DNA from: Pseudomonas protegens
Lineage (GTDB): Bacteria > Pseudomonadota > Gammaproteobacteria > Pseudomonadales > Pseudomonadaceae
Length of the DNA stretch: 64,000 nucleotides
Direction of reading: 5' to 3'
Assembly: GCF_003363755.1 (NCBI RefSeq)
Contig: NZ_CP031396.1
Span: forward strand, 5,612,501-5,676,500
The notes beneath the pieces were generated by a model that was not told where the DNA came from, searched no databases, and saw only the letters and a list, made by a program, of their open reading frames with translations. Shown one piece after another: positions 26,294 to 34,481 of the stretch. The position numbers were made by a program, and so were the translations under genes. Numbering within the stretch: position 1 is the stretch's first letter; every line of letters starts with the position of its first letter.

Positions 26294-26665
26294 TCAGTCG
26301 GCAGTGAGATAGAGCACGCGCAAGCGATGTCCGTCCGGATCAAGGGCGAGCAGGGTGTAGCCGAAGTCCATCTGGGTGGGGGGCTGGGCGATGGTCATGT
26401 CCAGTGCCTGCCAGCGGCGATGCAATTCGTCCACGGCTTCTCGACTGTCCACGGCCCAGCCCAGTTCGCCGCCACCACCGGTTGATTGGGCGCTCGGTTC
26501 AACCGTGTGCCGGGACCAGAGGCCGAGCTTGATCCCCGAGTCGAGGATGAACAGGGCGAAGGATGGGGATGATTCCACCGGCTGTTTGTCCAGCAGGCGG
26601 CTGTAGAACTCTGCACTGAGGGGCGGGCTGTCCACATAAAGCAGGAAGTAGGTGTTATTGATCAT
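26294..26665 (-). CDS. VOC (glyoxalase/bleomycin-resistance fold) protein
   Basis: A 123-residue single VOC domain starting MINNTYFLLYVDSPPLSAEFY. The beta-alpha-beta modules are visible (YVDSPPLSAEFYSRLL ... FALFILDSGIKLGLWS; ELGWAVDSREAVDELHRRWQ ... TLLALDPDGHRLRVLYL). The DPDGHRLRV ending is the usual VOC signature. The enzymatic role (isomerase, dioxygenase or antibiotic binding) cannot be read from the sequence. ATG 26665 is preferred over a 13-residue longer start because VOC proteins begin just before the first strand. Confidence 0.82.
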   Translation of the reverse strand: MINNTYFLLYVDSPPLSAEFYSRLLDKQPVESSPSFALFILDSGIKLGLWSRHTVEPSAQSTGGGGELGWAVDSREAVDELHRRWQALDMTIAQPPTQMDFGYTLLALDPDGHRLRVLYLTAD

Positions 26666-26749
26666 GACGACTCCAGGGGCCTTTGGGCTGTGCTGTGGGC
26701 ACAAGCTTATGGGCTGGGTCTGTCAGTTCCTGTCAGGAGTCGTGGATTA

Positions 26750-26790
26750 AAAAAGAGGCCAACTTATCAGGGGTGATAAGCGTGCCTCTT
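26750..26790 (-). terminator. Terminator of the XRE regulator gene
   Basis: On the minus strand AGAGGC..CTTATCA, a CCCC loop, TGATAAG..GCCTCT, then a T-run. The stem has two paired blocks of 6 and 7 bp with a small internal loop. It lies about 20 bases after the XRE gene's stop. Confidence 0.8.
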
Positions 26791-26811
26791 CTCGTTGATT
26801 TGTTGCGGGGC

Positions 26812-27126
26812 TCAAGGCTTGGACAAGGCCTGGTCTACCGCTGCTATCAGCTTTCCCAGATCCTTCGGGGTGGCTTTGTGAATGACACCGAACAAATAAG
26901 CCCGCTGTTCCTCTTCGTCGCCCAGATCGGCGAAGAAGGCTTTCAGCTTCACTCCCAGTACTTCGGCTAGCAGAAATAGAGCTTCAACGCTGGGGGTGTA
27001 GGTGCCGGTTTCGAAGCGGCTGATGGTTTTTGGGTCAAAACCGGTTTTTTCACCTAGTTCAGCCTGAGTAAGCCCCGCTACCTTTCGATAACGCTTGATG
27101 GCTGCACCCAAACTTGAAATTTGCAT
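26812..27126 (-). CDS. XRE family helix-turn-helix regulator
   Basis: A 104-residue protein. Residues 8-62 are a lambda-repressor-like HTH (AAIKRYRKVAGLTQAELGEKTGFDPKTISRFETGTYTPSVEALFLLAEVLGV). The remaining 40 residues (DLGDEEEQRAYLFGVIHKATPKDLGKLIAAVDQAL) form a short helical tail of a kind seen in stand-alone phage-like or chromosomal XRE repressors. No toxin or antitoxin partner is adjacent. It is followed by a strong terminator and preceded by the gene-poor 27.1-27.6 kb region. Confidence 0.85.
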   Translation of the reverse strand: MQISSLGAAIKRYRKVAGLTQAELGEKTGFDPKTISRFETGTYTPSVEALFLLAEVLGVKLKAFFADLGDEEEQRAYLFGVIHKATPKDLGKLIAAVDQALSKP

Positions 27127-27279
27127 CGCTCAATTCCCATTTAGAATCAAGAACTTAACGATAAATATTGGCATTAGACAACACCATGATTCATCACCTT
27201 GCTTTGCAAAATGTGATGCATTTCGTAGAATCGGCGCTTCGGACAGGTATTTGGTGATCTAGTTTCAGAGGGCAGGTTT

Positions 27280-27318
27280 ATGAAACAAGAAATCATTGCA
27301 TTTCCCTTGTTCACCTAA
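27280..27318 (+). CDS. Very short ORF (12 codons) after a plausible promoter
   Basis: The frame reads MKQEIIAFPLFT and stops. A purine-rich GAGGGCAGG precedes the ATG by 4-5 bases. It may be a leader peptide or, more likely, the stub of a truncated gene; the sequence after it changes character. I do not recognise it. Confidence 0.2.
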   Translation: MKQEIIAFPLFT

Positions 27319-27403
27319 ACCGAGGACTTGGCAGAGGCTCGACCGTCTCGTAAATCCCGCCAACGCACCGTCCGCCGTCCCCCACCTGACGCCTTATCTG
27401 ATC

Positions 27404-27560
27404 CTAGTTGATCTTCGTCGAATCGACGGTCAACTGCCGCGCAAACCGCTGTACGGCCGCAATCAGGGCGATCCTTTCGATTGAGTCGTACCGCCAGGAA
27501 AGTACATTTCGAATCAACCTGTTGCCGGCTTCCCGGTGCTGTTGATCGCAGGCTGTCTAT
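27404..27560 (-). pseudogene. Possible C-terminal remnant of a lost gene
   Basis: The minus-strand frame reads QQHREAGNRLIRNVLSWRYD, then SIERIALIAAVQRFARQLTV, and ends DSTKIN. It has natural-looking amphipathic helices and amino acid balance, unlike the other frames here, but has no ATG start (only an internal TTG) and opens directly after a stop codon. I infer a fragment of a decayed or truncated gene and do not recognise the family. Confidence 0.25.
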
Positions 27561-27571
27561 GGAGTTCTAAA

Positions 27572-29137
27572 GTGCGTCTCAATTTGCCGGTCACCTCTGT
27601 TGAGCAGACCTTTCCCGACCAGCAGCGGCTCATATCCGCCACCGATACCAACAGCCACATCACCTACTGCAATGCCGAATTCGCCGCGATGAGTGGTTTC
27701 AGCCAGGCCGAGCTGATTGGCAGCACCCATAACCTGGTGCGTCACCCGGATATGCCGGCGGCGGTGTTCGAGTCGATGTGGGGGTATCTCAAGGCAGGGC
27801 AGAGCTGGATGGGCGTGGTGAAGAACCGCTGCAAAAACGGCAATTTCTACTGGGTCAGCGCCTATGTCACGCCCATCCTCGAAGAGGGTCGACTGGTGGG
27901 TTATGAGTCGGTGCGGGTCAAGCCGACCCGGGAGCAAGTGAACCGCGCTGAAATTCTCTATGCGCGATTGCGTGCTGACAAGACACCGGTCTCGGCCTGG
28001 CGGCACCTGGAGGCAGCAGCCAGGCCATTGCTGTTGCCGGTTGCGGTGGCGGTGGGTTGCCTGGCGGCGTTCACCTGGTTGCCGACGCTGCTGGCCCAGG
28101 GGCTGACGGTCACGGGATTCGTGGGGGTCGGGCTGATGGCCCAGCGCCGTTTGGGGCAGCAGCTCAAGCAGATTGTCCGTAGCACTCCAAACACCTTTGC
28201 CGATCCGATCTGTGCCCTGGCTTACAGCGACGCGCTGGGACCGGCGGCGCAGTTGCAACTGATCCTGGCCAGTGAAGAGGCGCGGCTGAAAACCGCCTTG
28301 ACCCGACTCAGCGACCTGGCTCGACAGATGGCTACGGCGGCGGCCGACTCCAGTCAGTTGTCCAGCCGCACTGAGTCGGCGCTGCTGGAGCAGCGAGCGG
28401 AGACCGACATGACGGCCGCTGCCATGACCCAGATGGCCGCTTCGATCACCGAGGTTGCCGAACACGTACAGCACACTGCCAGTGAGGCTCACACTGCCAA
28501 CCTGCTGGCCCAGCAAGGCAGCCAGGTGGCGGGCACTTCCCGTGACGCCATCCAGTTGCTGGCCCGCACTGTTACCCAGATCAATCAGGCGGTGGGTGAC
28601 CTGGCCGGGCAGACCCAGGACATCATGGTGGCGGCGAGCATGATCCAGGCGATTGCCGACCAGACCAACCTGCTGGCCTTGAACGCAGCCATCGAAGCCG
28701 CTCGGGCCGGAGAGCAGGGGCGCGGGTTTGCCGTGGTGGCCGATGAGGTGCGCGCCCTGGCCGGTAAGACTCGTGAGTCCACCCAGCAGATCCAGGGCAT
28801 CATCCAGAGCCTGCGGGCCGGTGCCGATGAGGCGGTGCAGATCGCCAGCCTGGGCATCGAGGAAGCCGAGCAAGGGGTGCAGCAGGTCTTGCAGGCGCAG
28901 CAAGCCTTGCAGGGCATAGGCGCGGCGGTGGAGCGTATCACCGACATGAGTCAGCAGATGGCTGCGGCGTCCCAGGAGCAGTCCCATGTAGCGGAATCGG
29001 TTTCCGAACAGATCAACAGTGTCGCCGCCACGGTGCAGCGCACTGCCGAGAATGCCAGCGCCGGAGTCGTTCGCGGCGCGGAGCTGGAAAACATCTCTTC
29101 CGGGCTGCGTGCCTTGGTCGAGCGGTTCAACCGCTAG
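27572..29137 (+). CDS. Aer-like PAS-domain methyl-accepting chemotaxis protein
   Basis: A 521-residue chemoreceptor. Residues 10-115 are an Aer-type PAS domain (QRLISATDTNSHITYCNAEF, FAAMSGFSQAELIGSTHNLVRHPDMP, WMGVVKNRCKNGNFYWVSAYV), which in Aer binds FAD and senses redox or energy state. Two hydrophobic segments at about 155-195 form the membrane hairpin. The rest is the cytoplasmic signalling domain with the conserved tip DQTNLLALNAAIEAARAGEQGRGFAVVADEVRALA. The start is GTG at 27572 with GGAG 7 bases upstream. It has the same length and plan as the receptor at 54734 and is followed, 18 bases on, by a PAS-GGDEF-EAL gene, as in the P. putida Aer1 operon as I recall it. Confidence 0.92.
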   Translation: MRLNLPVTSVEQTFPDQQRLISATDTNSHITYCNAEFAAMSGFSQAELIGSTHNLVRHPDMPAAVFESMWGYLKAGQSWMGVVKNRCKNGNFYWVSAYVTPILEEGRLVGYESVRVKPTREQVNRAEILYARLRADKTPVSAWRHLEAAARPLLLPVAVAVGCLAAFTWLPTLLAQGLTVTGFVGVGLMAQRRLGQQLKQIVRSTPNTFADPICALAYSDALGPAAQLQLILASEEARLKTALTRLSDLARQMATAAADSSQLSSRTESALLEQRAETDMTAAAMTQMAASITEVAEHVQHTASEAHTANLLAQQGSQVAGTSRDAIQLLARTVTQINQAVGDLAGQTQDIMVAASMIQAIADQTNLLALNAAIEAARAGEQGRGFAVVADEVRALAGKTRESTQQIQGIIQSLRAGADEAVQIASLGIEEAEQGVQQVLQAQQALQGIGAAVERITDMSQQMAAASQEQSHVAESVSEQINSVAATVQRTAENASAGVVRGAELENISSGLRALVERFNR

Positions 29138-29155
29138 CGACAGTGAGTTCGACTC

Positions 29156-30874
29156 ATGGATGAGAAATACCGCAGGGCCGTCGATGCCGCCGCCATCTTC
29201 TCCGAGACAGATCTCGGCGGTTGCATCACCTATGTCAACGACCTGTTCTGCCAGATATCGGGCTACAGCCGTGAAGAGCTGATCGGAGCCAATCACCGGA
29301 TGCTCAGTTCGGGTCTGCATCCACCGGAGTTCTTTACCGAGCTGTGGCAGACCATCATCCAGGGGCGGGTGTGGAAAGGTGAGATCTGCAACCGTGCCAA
29401 GGACGGCAGCCTGTACTGGGTCGACAGCACCATGGTGCCCCTGGTGGATCAGCGCTCCGGCAAGGTGATGCGCTATGTATCGATCCGCTTCGATGTCAGC
29501 GAGAAGCGTCAGTTGCTGCATTCGCTGCAATGGCGGGTTGGGCATGACGTGCTCACTGGTCTGCCCAATCGGGCCTTCCTTTCCGACCTGTTGCACCAGG
29601 CGCTGGACTTCTCCCGCCAGGAGAATATTCCCCTGGCGGTATGCATGCTCGATCTGGACGGTTTCAAGGCGGTCAATGATGGCTACGGTCACGCCTGTGG
29701 TGACCTGCTGCTGGTGGAAGTGGCTGCGCGCCTGCGTTCGATCATCAGGGGTGAAGATGTGGTGGCACGCCTGGCCGGAGACGAGTTCGTGCTGATCCTG
29801 CGTTACGTCAGGGACATGCTGGAGCTGCGGGCGGCACTGCAGCGGGTGTTGGCGACCATTTCCCAGCCGTATTCGATCCAGGGCAAGGACATCAATGTGT
29901 TTGCCAGCATTGGGGTGACCCTGTTTCCCACCGACAACCATGATGCCGATACCTTGCTGCGCCACGCCGACCAGGCGATGTACGTGGCCAAGCAAAGCGG
30001 ACGCAATCGCTTCCACCTGTTCGATGTCCTGCGTGATCGTGAAGTGATGGTCACCTACCAGACGGTGGAGCACGTGCGCCAGGCGCTGAACAGCGGCGAG
30101 CTGCAGTTGTATTTCCAGCCCAAGGTCAACATGCGCAGCGGCGCGGTGGTGGGGTTTGAAGCCATGTTGCGCTGGCAGCACCCGCAGCGCGGGATGCTGG
30201 GTTCCCAGGATTTCCTGCCTCAGGTGGAAGAGACCGACCTCATCGTCGATATCGGCGAGTGGGTCATGGATCAGGTGATGAGTCAGTTGCAACGCTGGCA
30301 GGCGGCGGGCCATGTCTGGCCGGTGAGCCTGAACGTCGCGGCCCGGCATTTCCAGCGCACGGATTTTGTCGAGCGGCTCAAGGGGATGCTCGATCGCTAC
30401 CCGGATGTGTCACCCGTCTTGCTGGATCTGGAGATCGTCGAGTCGGTGGCTATCGACAATATCCAGCGAGTCAGCGATTGCCTCGATGCCTGCCAGGGCT
30501 TTGGTGTGCAGTTTTCCCTGGGGGACTTCGGTACTGGGCATTCGTCCCTGAGCTACCTCAAACGTCTGCGTACCCAGACCATCAAGATCGATCGATTGTT
30601 TGTCCGCGACATGCTTCACGACCAGGATGACCAGGCCCTGATTCAGGCTCTGGTCGGACTGGCCCGGGCGTTTGGCCGCCAAGTTGTGGCCGAGGGCCTG
30701 GAAAGCCTGGCCCATGGTGAGCGATTGATGGCCCTCGGATGTGAGGTGGCCCAGGGTGAGTTCATTGCTGCGCCCATGCCCGCTGACGCCGTGCTGGAGT
30801 GGGTAAGCAACTTCGAGCCGCCGCTGTCGTGGCGGTGCGGCACGCTTCAGGGCGACACGGTGTCGGAGGCCTGA
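29156..30874 (+). CDS. PAS-GGDEF-EAL c-di-GMP signalling protein with altered active sites
   Basis: A 572-residue cytoplasmic protein: PAS (about 1-118), GGDEF (about 120-290), EAL (about 300-555). The GGDEF site reads AGDEF (207-211), with the product-binding RxxD (RGED, 198-201) kept 5 residues before. The EAL motif reads EAM (335-337); Asn393, Glu426, Lys477 and Glu513 are kept, but the usual DDFG metal motif is Gly456-Asp457-Phe-Gly, so one metal-ligand aspartate is missing. A Gly/Ala first position is known in active cyclases; the Asp-to-Gly change should weaken or abolish phosphodiesterase activity. The PAS domain resembles that of the Aer-like receptor just upstream, and the pair probably forms one operon linking energy taxis to c-di-GMP. 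Its last 28 bases overlap the convergent gene at 30847. Confidence 0.92.
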   Translation: MDEKYRRAVDAAAIFSETDLGGCITYVNDLFCQISGYSREELIGANHRMLSSGLHPPEFFTELWQTIIQGRVWKGEICNRAKDGSLYWVDSTMVPLVDQRSGKVMRYVSIRFDVSEKRQLLHSLQWRVGHDVLTGLPNRAFLSDLLHQALDFSRQENIPLAVCMLDLDGFKAVNDGYGHACGDLLLVEVAARLRSIIRGEDVVARLAGDEFVLILRYVRDMLELRAALQRVLATISQPYSIQGKDINVFASIGVTLFPTDNHDADTLLRHADQAMYVAKQSGRNRFHLFDVLRDREVMVTYQTVEHVRQALNSGELQLYFQPKVNMRSGAVVGFEAMLRWQHPQRGMLGSQDFLPQVEETDLIVDIGEWVMDQVMSQLQRWQAAGHVWPVSLNVAARHFQRTDFVERLKGMLDRYPDVSPVLLDLEIVESVAIDNIQRVSDCLDACQGFGVQFSLGDFGTGHSSLSYLKRLRTQTIKIDRLFVRDMLHDQDDQALIQALVGLARAFGRQVVAEGLESLAHGERLMALGCEVAQGEFIAAPMPADAVLEWVSNFEPPLSWRCGTLQGDTVSEA

Positions 30875-31617
30875 GCGCCGGTCTGCGGGTCGACGTAGCG
30901 CTGGACGATGGCCTCGATCTCGCCGGACATCTTCATCTTCAGCAGGGTCCGCAGAATTCGCTGGGCCGGCACTGCCGGGTCATTGCGCACGTAGCAGCCC
31001 ACGGCTTGCTCCTGCAGCAGCGCGACGCGGTGCAAGGGGTTGCCGGAGGACTGGGTCTTGTTGAACCAGTCCAGGGTCCACTGGCTGGCGATAGCGTACT
31101 GGTAGCGTCCTACCTGGAGCTTTTGCAGGACTTGCTCCTCGTTGCGGGCATCGTCACGAATCAGCTGGGCGCTCTCGAACAGGGGTTGCAGCGAGGTGTA
31201 GGTGTAGCTCAGTACGGTGCCGATGTGCTGAGTGGGCAACTGCTGCGGGTTGATCGGCTCATGATGGTAGCGGTTACTGACCAGCAGGTTGCGTTGCACG
31301 AACAGCGGCACGCTCCACAGGTAATCCCCGGACAGGTTCGGCAGCCAGGCTTGTGCGGCGAAGCAGCGCACGTCGACTTCGCCCTGGGCCATGGCGTTCT
31401 GCACCCGGGCGCGAGCCAGGACGTGGAACTCGGCACGGGTGCCCATATGCCGGGCGAGGCTGTTCATGGTGTCGTAAAGGATGCCGGCGGTGGGTTGCTC
31501 GCCATCGACCTCGATGGTCGGCATGGCCCAGCTGTCGGCGATGACAAAGCGTAAAGGCGCTTCGGCGGCTTCCAGGCTGGTGCTCAAGAGTAGCAGGGCG
31601 CCCCAGGTCAAATGCAT
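30847..31617 (-). CDS. Periplasmic substrate-binding protein (amino-acid ABC type)
   Basis: A 256-residue protein with signal peptide MHLTWGALLLLSTSLEA (cleavage near AEA-PLR), then a bacterial extracellular solute-binding protein family 3 fold: FVIADSWAMPTIEVDGEQPTAGILYD, ARVQNAMAQGEVDVRCFAAQAW, and a C-terminal LKMKMSGEIEAIVQRYVDP helix. There are no permease or ATPase genes beside it, so it may be an orphan binding protein or a sensor partner. The ATG at 31617 gives the signal peptide. Its 3' end overlaps the convergent GGDEF-EAL gene by 28 bases; dnaX is divergent. Confidence 0.82.
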   Translation of the reverse strand: MHLTWGALLLLSTSLEAAEAPLRFVIADSWAMPTIEVDGEQPTAGILYDTMNSLARHMGTRAEFHVLARARVQNAMAQGEVDVRCFAAQAWLPNLSGDYLWSVPLFVQRNLLVSNRYHHEPINPQQLPTQHIGTVLSYTYTSLQPLFESAQLIRDDARNEEQVLQKLQVGRYQYAIASQWTLDWFNKTQSSGNPLHRVALLQEQAVGCYVRNDPAVPAQRILRTLLKMKMSGEIEAIVQRYVDPQTGAQASDTVSP

Positions 31618-31756
31618 ACGGTCTCCCACGGTTCCAACGACCGAGCAATCCTTTGCGAAATGCAGCTTAGACAGATTAGACGAGCGCGCCGGATGCAATT
31701 TCGCCCTTGCTCCGCTAGCATTACCGGCTTCCGCTTTCCAGTTGCGACGGTTTTCG

Positions 31757-33868
31757 ATGAGTTATCAGGTTCTTGCACGTAAATGGCGTCCGCGCTCGTT
31801 CCGCGAAATGGTCGGCCAGACCCATGTGCTCAAGGCTCTGATCAATGCCTTGGACAGCCAGCGGCTGCACCACGCCTATCTGTTTACCGGCACCCGCGGG
31901 GTGGGCAAGACCACCATCGCGCGGATCATTGCCAAATGTCTGAATTGTGAAACAGGCGTCACTTCCACGCCGTGCGGCACCTGTTCGGTGTGCTGCGAGA
32001 TCGACGAAGGACGCTTCGTCGACCTGATCGAGATCGACGCCGCGAGCCGGACCAAGGTCGAGGACACTCGTGAACTGCTGGATAACGTGCAATACGCGCC
32101 GAGCCGCGGACGCTTCAAGGTCTACCTGATCGACGAAGTGCACATGCTTTCCAGTCACTCGTTCAACGCCTTGCTCAAGACCCTCGAAGAGCCGCCACCC
32201 TACGTCAAGTTCATCCTCGCAACCACCGACCCGCAGAAGCTGCCGGCGACCATTTTGTCCCGTTGCCTGCAGTTCTCCCTGAAGAACATGACCCCCGAAC
32301 GGGTGGTCGAGCACCTGAGCCACGTGCTGGGTGTAGAGAACGTGCCGTTCGAAGACGACGCATTGTGGCTGCTGGGCCGCGCCGCCGACGGCTCGATGCG
32401 TGACGCCATGAGCCTGACCGATCAGGCCATCGCCTTCGGTGAAGGCAAGGTCATGGCCGCCGACGTGCGAGCGATGCTCGGCACCCTCGATCACGGCCAG
32501 GTCTATGACGTTCTCCATGCCCTGATCAATGGTGACGCCAAGGCGTTGCTGGAGGCTGTGCGCCATCTGGCGGAGCAGGGCCCGGACTGGAACGGCGTGC
32601 TCTCGGAAATTCTCAACGTGCTGCACCGGGTAGCGATTGCCCAGGCGTTGCCCGAAGGGGTCGACAACGGTCATGGCGATCGTGACCGGGTACTGGCTCT
32701 GGCCCAGGCGCTGCCGGCCGAAGACGTACAGTTCTATTACCAGATGGGTCTGATCGGCCGTCGCGACCTGCCGTTGGCGCCGGACCCGCGAGGGGGGTTC
32801 GAAATGGTCTTGCTGCGGATGCTGGCCTTCCGCCCGGCGGACACCGCCGATGCACCGAGACAGCCGCTAAAGCCAGTGGGGATCAGCCAGGCCACAGTTG
32901 ATTCCGCCCAAGCCGTGGCGGTACCAGCACCTGCTGTGCCTGTGGCTCCCGTTACTCCTATTGCCAGCGCGCCGGTCGCATCGGCTGCCGCTCCGGCTCC
33001 GATTCCAGCTCCGCCGGTCGCGCCTGTACCTGTCGCGCCGCCGGTTGCCGAAGCGGTTGCCGTCGAAGCGGTTGACGTCGAGCCTGGGCCGGTGGCCGCC
33101 GAGGAGGTGGTCGACCTGCCTTGGAACGATCCGGTAGCGCCGCAGATCGAGCAGCAACCAGCTGTTGAACCGGTGCTGGAAGTGGTGGCCGAACAGCCCG
33201 AGCTGACGCCAATGCCAACTCCAACGCCCGACAGCGTGGTGCCGGATGCGCCGGAGTGGGTCAGTGCGCCGGTGCCCGAGCCGAGCGTGGCCGAGGTCGA
33301 CGCTGCCACCCCGGGCATTGATCTGGACGATGAGCCGCCCCTGGACGAGGACTACATCGAGCCGGACATGGACTCGGCCTACAGCTACCTGGACGAGCTG
33401 GCCAGCGAGCACGCCGCCGATCCGGCCCCGGAGCCCGAGCCCGAACCTGCTGCCAAGCCGGCCACCGGCCTGGCCTTGGAGTGGCTGCAACTGTTCCCGA
33501 AACTGCCGATTTCCGGCATGACCGGCAGCATCGCCGCCAACTGCACCCTGATGGCCGTAGAGGGCGACAACTGGCTGTTGCACCTGGACCCGGCCCACAG
33601 CGCACTGTTCAACGCCACTCAGCAGCGCCGGCTCAATGACGCGCTGAACCAGTACCACGGACGTACCCTGACCCTGACTATCGAGCTGATCAAGCCCGAG
33701 CAGGAAACCCCGGCCCAGGCGGCTTCGAGGCGTCGGGCCGACCGTCAGCGCGAGGCGGAGGACTCGATCCACGGCGATCCGTTCATCCAGCAGATGGTCC
33801 AGGAGTTCGGCGCCGTGGTGCGCCAGGATACTATTGAACCTGTCGAGGCCCTGGCCGCTCAGGGTTGA
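31757..33868 (+). CDS. dnaX: DNA polymerase III subunit tau (DnaX)
   Basis: A 703-residue clamp-loader subunit. Residues 1-240 are the AAA+ module: Walker A GTRGVGKTTIAR (45-56), a zinc-binding Cys set (CLNCETGVTSTPCGTCSVC, 61-79), Walker B VYLIDEVHML, and sensor ATILSRCLQFSL. A long Ala/Pro/Glu-rich linker (about 365-560) leads to the C-terminal tau domain that contacts polymerase alpha and DnaB (WLQLFPKLPISGMTGSIAAN onward). I saw no E. coli-type A-AAA-AAG slippery site, so only tau is predicted. The ATG at 31757 gives the conserved MSYQVLARKWRP start. ybaB and recR follow, the conserved order. Confidence 0.97.
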   Translation: MSYQVLARKWRPRSFREMVGQTHVLKALINALDSQRLHHAYLFTGTRGVGKTTIARIIAKCLNCETGVTSTPCGTCSVCCEIDEGRFVDLIEIDAASRTKVEDTRELLDNVQYAPSRGRFKVYLIDEVHMLSSHSFNALLKTLEEPPPYVKFILATTDPQKLPATILSRCLQFSLKNMTPERVVEHLSHVLGVENVPFEDDALWLLGRAADGSMRDAMSLTDQAIAFGEGKVMAADVRAMLGTLDHGQVYDVLHALINGDAKALLEAVRHLAEQGPDWNGVLSEILNVLHRVAIAQALPEGVDNGHGDRDRVLALAQALPAEDVQFYYQMGLIGRRDLPLAPDPRGGFEMVLLRMLAFRPADTADAPRQPLKPVGISQATVDSAQAVAVPAPAVPVAPVTPIASAPVASAAAPAPIPAPPVAPVPVAPPVAEAVAVEAVDVEPGPVAAEEVVDLPWNDPVAPQIEQQPAVEPVLEVVAEQPELTPMPTPTPDSVVPDAPEWVSAPVPEPSVAEVDAATPGIDLDDEPPLDEDYIEPDMDSAYSYLDELASEHAADPAPEPEPEPAAKPATGLALEWLQLFPKLPISGMTGSIAANCTLMAVEGDNWLLHLDPAHSALFNATQQRRLNDALNQYHGRTLTLTIELIKPEQETPAQAASRRRADRQREAEDSIHGDPFIQQMVQEFGAVVRQDTIEPVEALAAQG

Positions 33869-33934
33869 TCACTTAAAGGGCGCCGGACCCTGGGTCGGGC
33901 GCTGTTTCAATCCCCGTACTTTGAGGTAATTCCC

Positions 33935-34273
33935 ATGATGAAAGGTGGCATGGCCGGCCTGATGAAGCAGGCACAGCAAATGCAAGAAAAAATGGCCAAG
34001 ATGCAGGAAGAACTGGCCAACGCTGAAGTCACCGGCAAGGCTGGCGGCGACATGGTCACTGTGGTCATGACCGGTCGTCACGACATCAAGCGTGTGAGCA
34101 TCGACCCGAGCCTGCTGGAAGGCGTCAGCGAAGATGACCGTGAAGTGCTGGAAGACCTGTTTGCCGCTGCGGTCAATGATGCCGTGCGCAAGATCGAGTC
34201 CAACAGCCAGGAAAAAATGTCCGGCATGACTGCCGGCATGCAACTGCCTCCAGGCATGAAGCTGCCGTTCTGA
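33935..34273 (+). CDS. ybaB: YbaB/EbfC family nucleoid-associated protein
   Basis: A 112-residue small DNA-binding protein starting MMKGGMAGLMKQAQQMQEKM, the typical Met/Gln/Lys-rich helix of the family, with the core GDMVTVVMTGRHDIKRVSIDPSLLEG and the tail GMQLPPGMKLPF. It binds DNA as a dimer and may affect nucleoid structure. It follows dnaX by 66 bases and the pair is usually co-transcribed; recR lies further on, separated by an inserted oxidoreductase gene. GAGG lies 8 bases before the start. Confidence 0.95.
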   Translation: MMKGGMAGLMKQAQQMQEKMAKMQEELANAEVTGKAGGDMVTVVMTGRHDIKRVSIDPSLLEGVSEDDREVLEDLFAAAVNDAVRKIESNSQEKMSGMTAGMQLPPGMKLPF

Positions 34274-34299
34274 GTCGCCCAGACGCTTCGGATGGACGC

Positions 34300-34331
34300 A
34301 AAAAGCCAGGCCTTGAGCCTGGCTTTTTTTA
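34300..34331 (+). terminator. Terminator after ybaB
   Basis: AAAAGCCAGGC, CTTGA loop, GCCTGGCTTTTTTT: a textbook intrinsic terminator 26 bases after the ybaB stop. It separates dnaX-ybaB from the oxidoreductase-recR pair. Confidence 0.92.
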
Positions 34332-34481
34332 TCCTGTCGATAAGCACTGCACTGTTCGTGGGAGCTGGATTGCGGGTGAAGGCCGCCGCCGATCCGTCTG
34401 TAGAAACATCGAACGCCACGGCCCTCGCGGGGTCTGCACCCTATACAGTTCTTTCCAACCCTCGATACAGGAGTGTCTGTG

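Larger units (their letters stand above)
27127..27571. other. Gene-poor region between XRE gene and aer-like gene
   Basis: About 445 bases. It holds a sigma70-like promoter (TTGCAA at 27205, TAGAAT about 16 bases on) overlapping an AAATG-TGATG-CATTT palindrome, a 12-codon ORF at 27280, and a minus-strand frame at 27404-27560 that looks like the C-terminal end of a lost protein. No complete gene is seen. It looks like a deletion or insertion scar. Confidence 0.4.

Noticed and set aside
26812..27126. XRE gene as antitoxin of a toxin-antitoxin pair
   Set aside because: No partner ORF of toxin size lies upstream or downstream on the same strand.
27557..30349. Open frame of 930 codons on the minus strand opposite the Aer-like and GGDEF-EAL genes
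   Set aside because: Composition (His/Gln/Leu-rich, no motifs) is that of an antisense shadow in GC-rich DNA; the plus-strand proteins carry clear domains.
31757..33868. Programmed frameshift in dnaX giving a gamma subunit
   Set aside because: No A-AAA-AAG-like slippery sequence was seen in the gene; only the full-length tau is supported.
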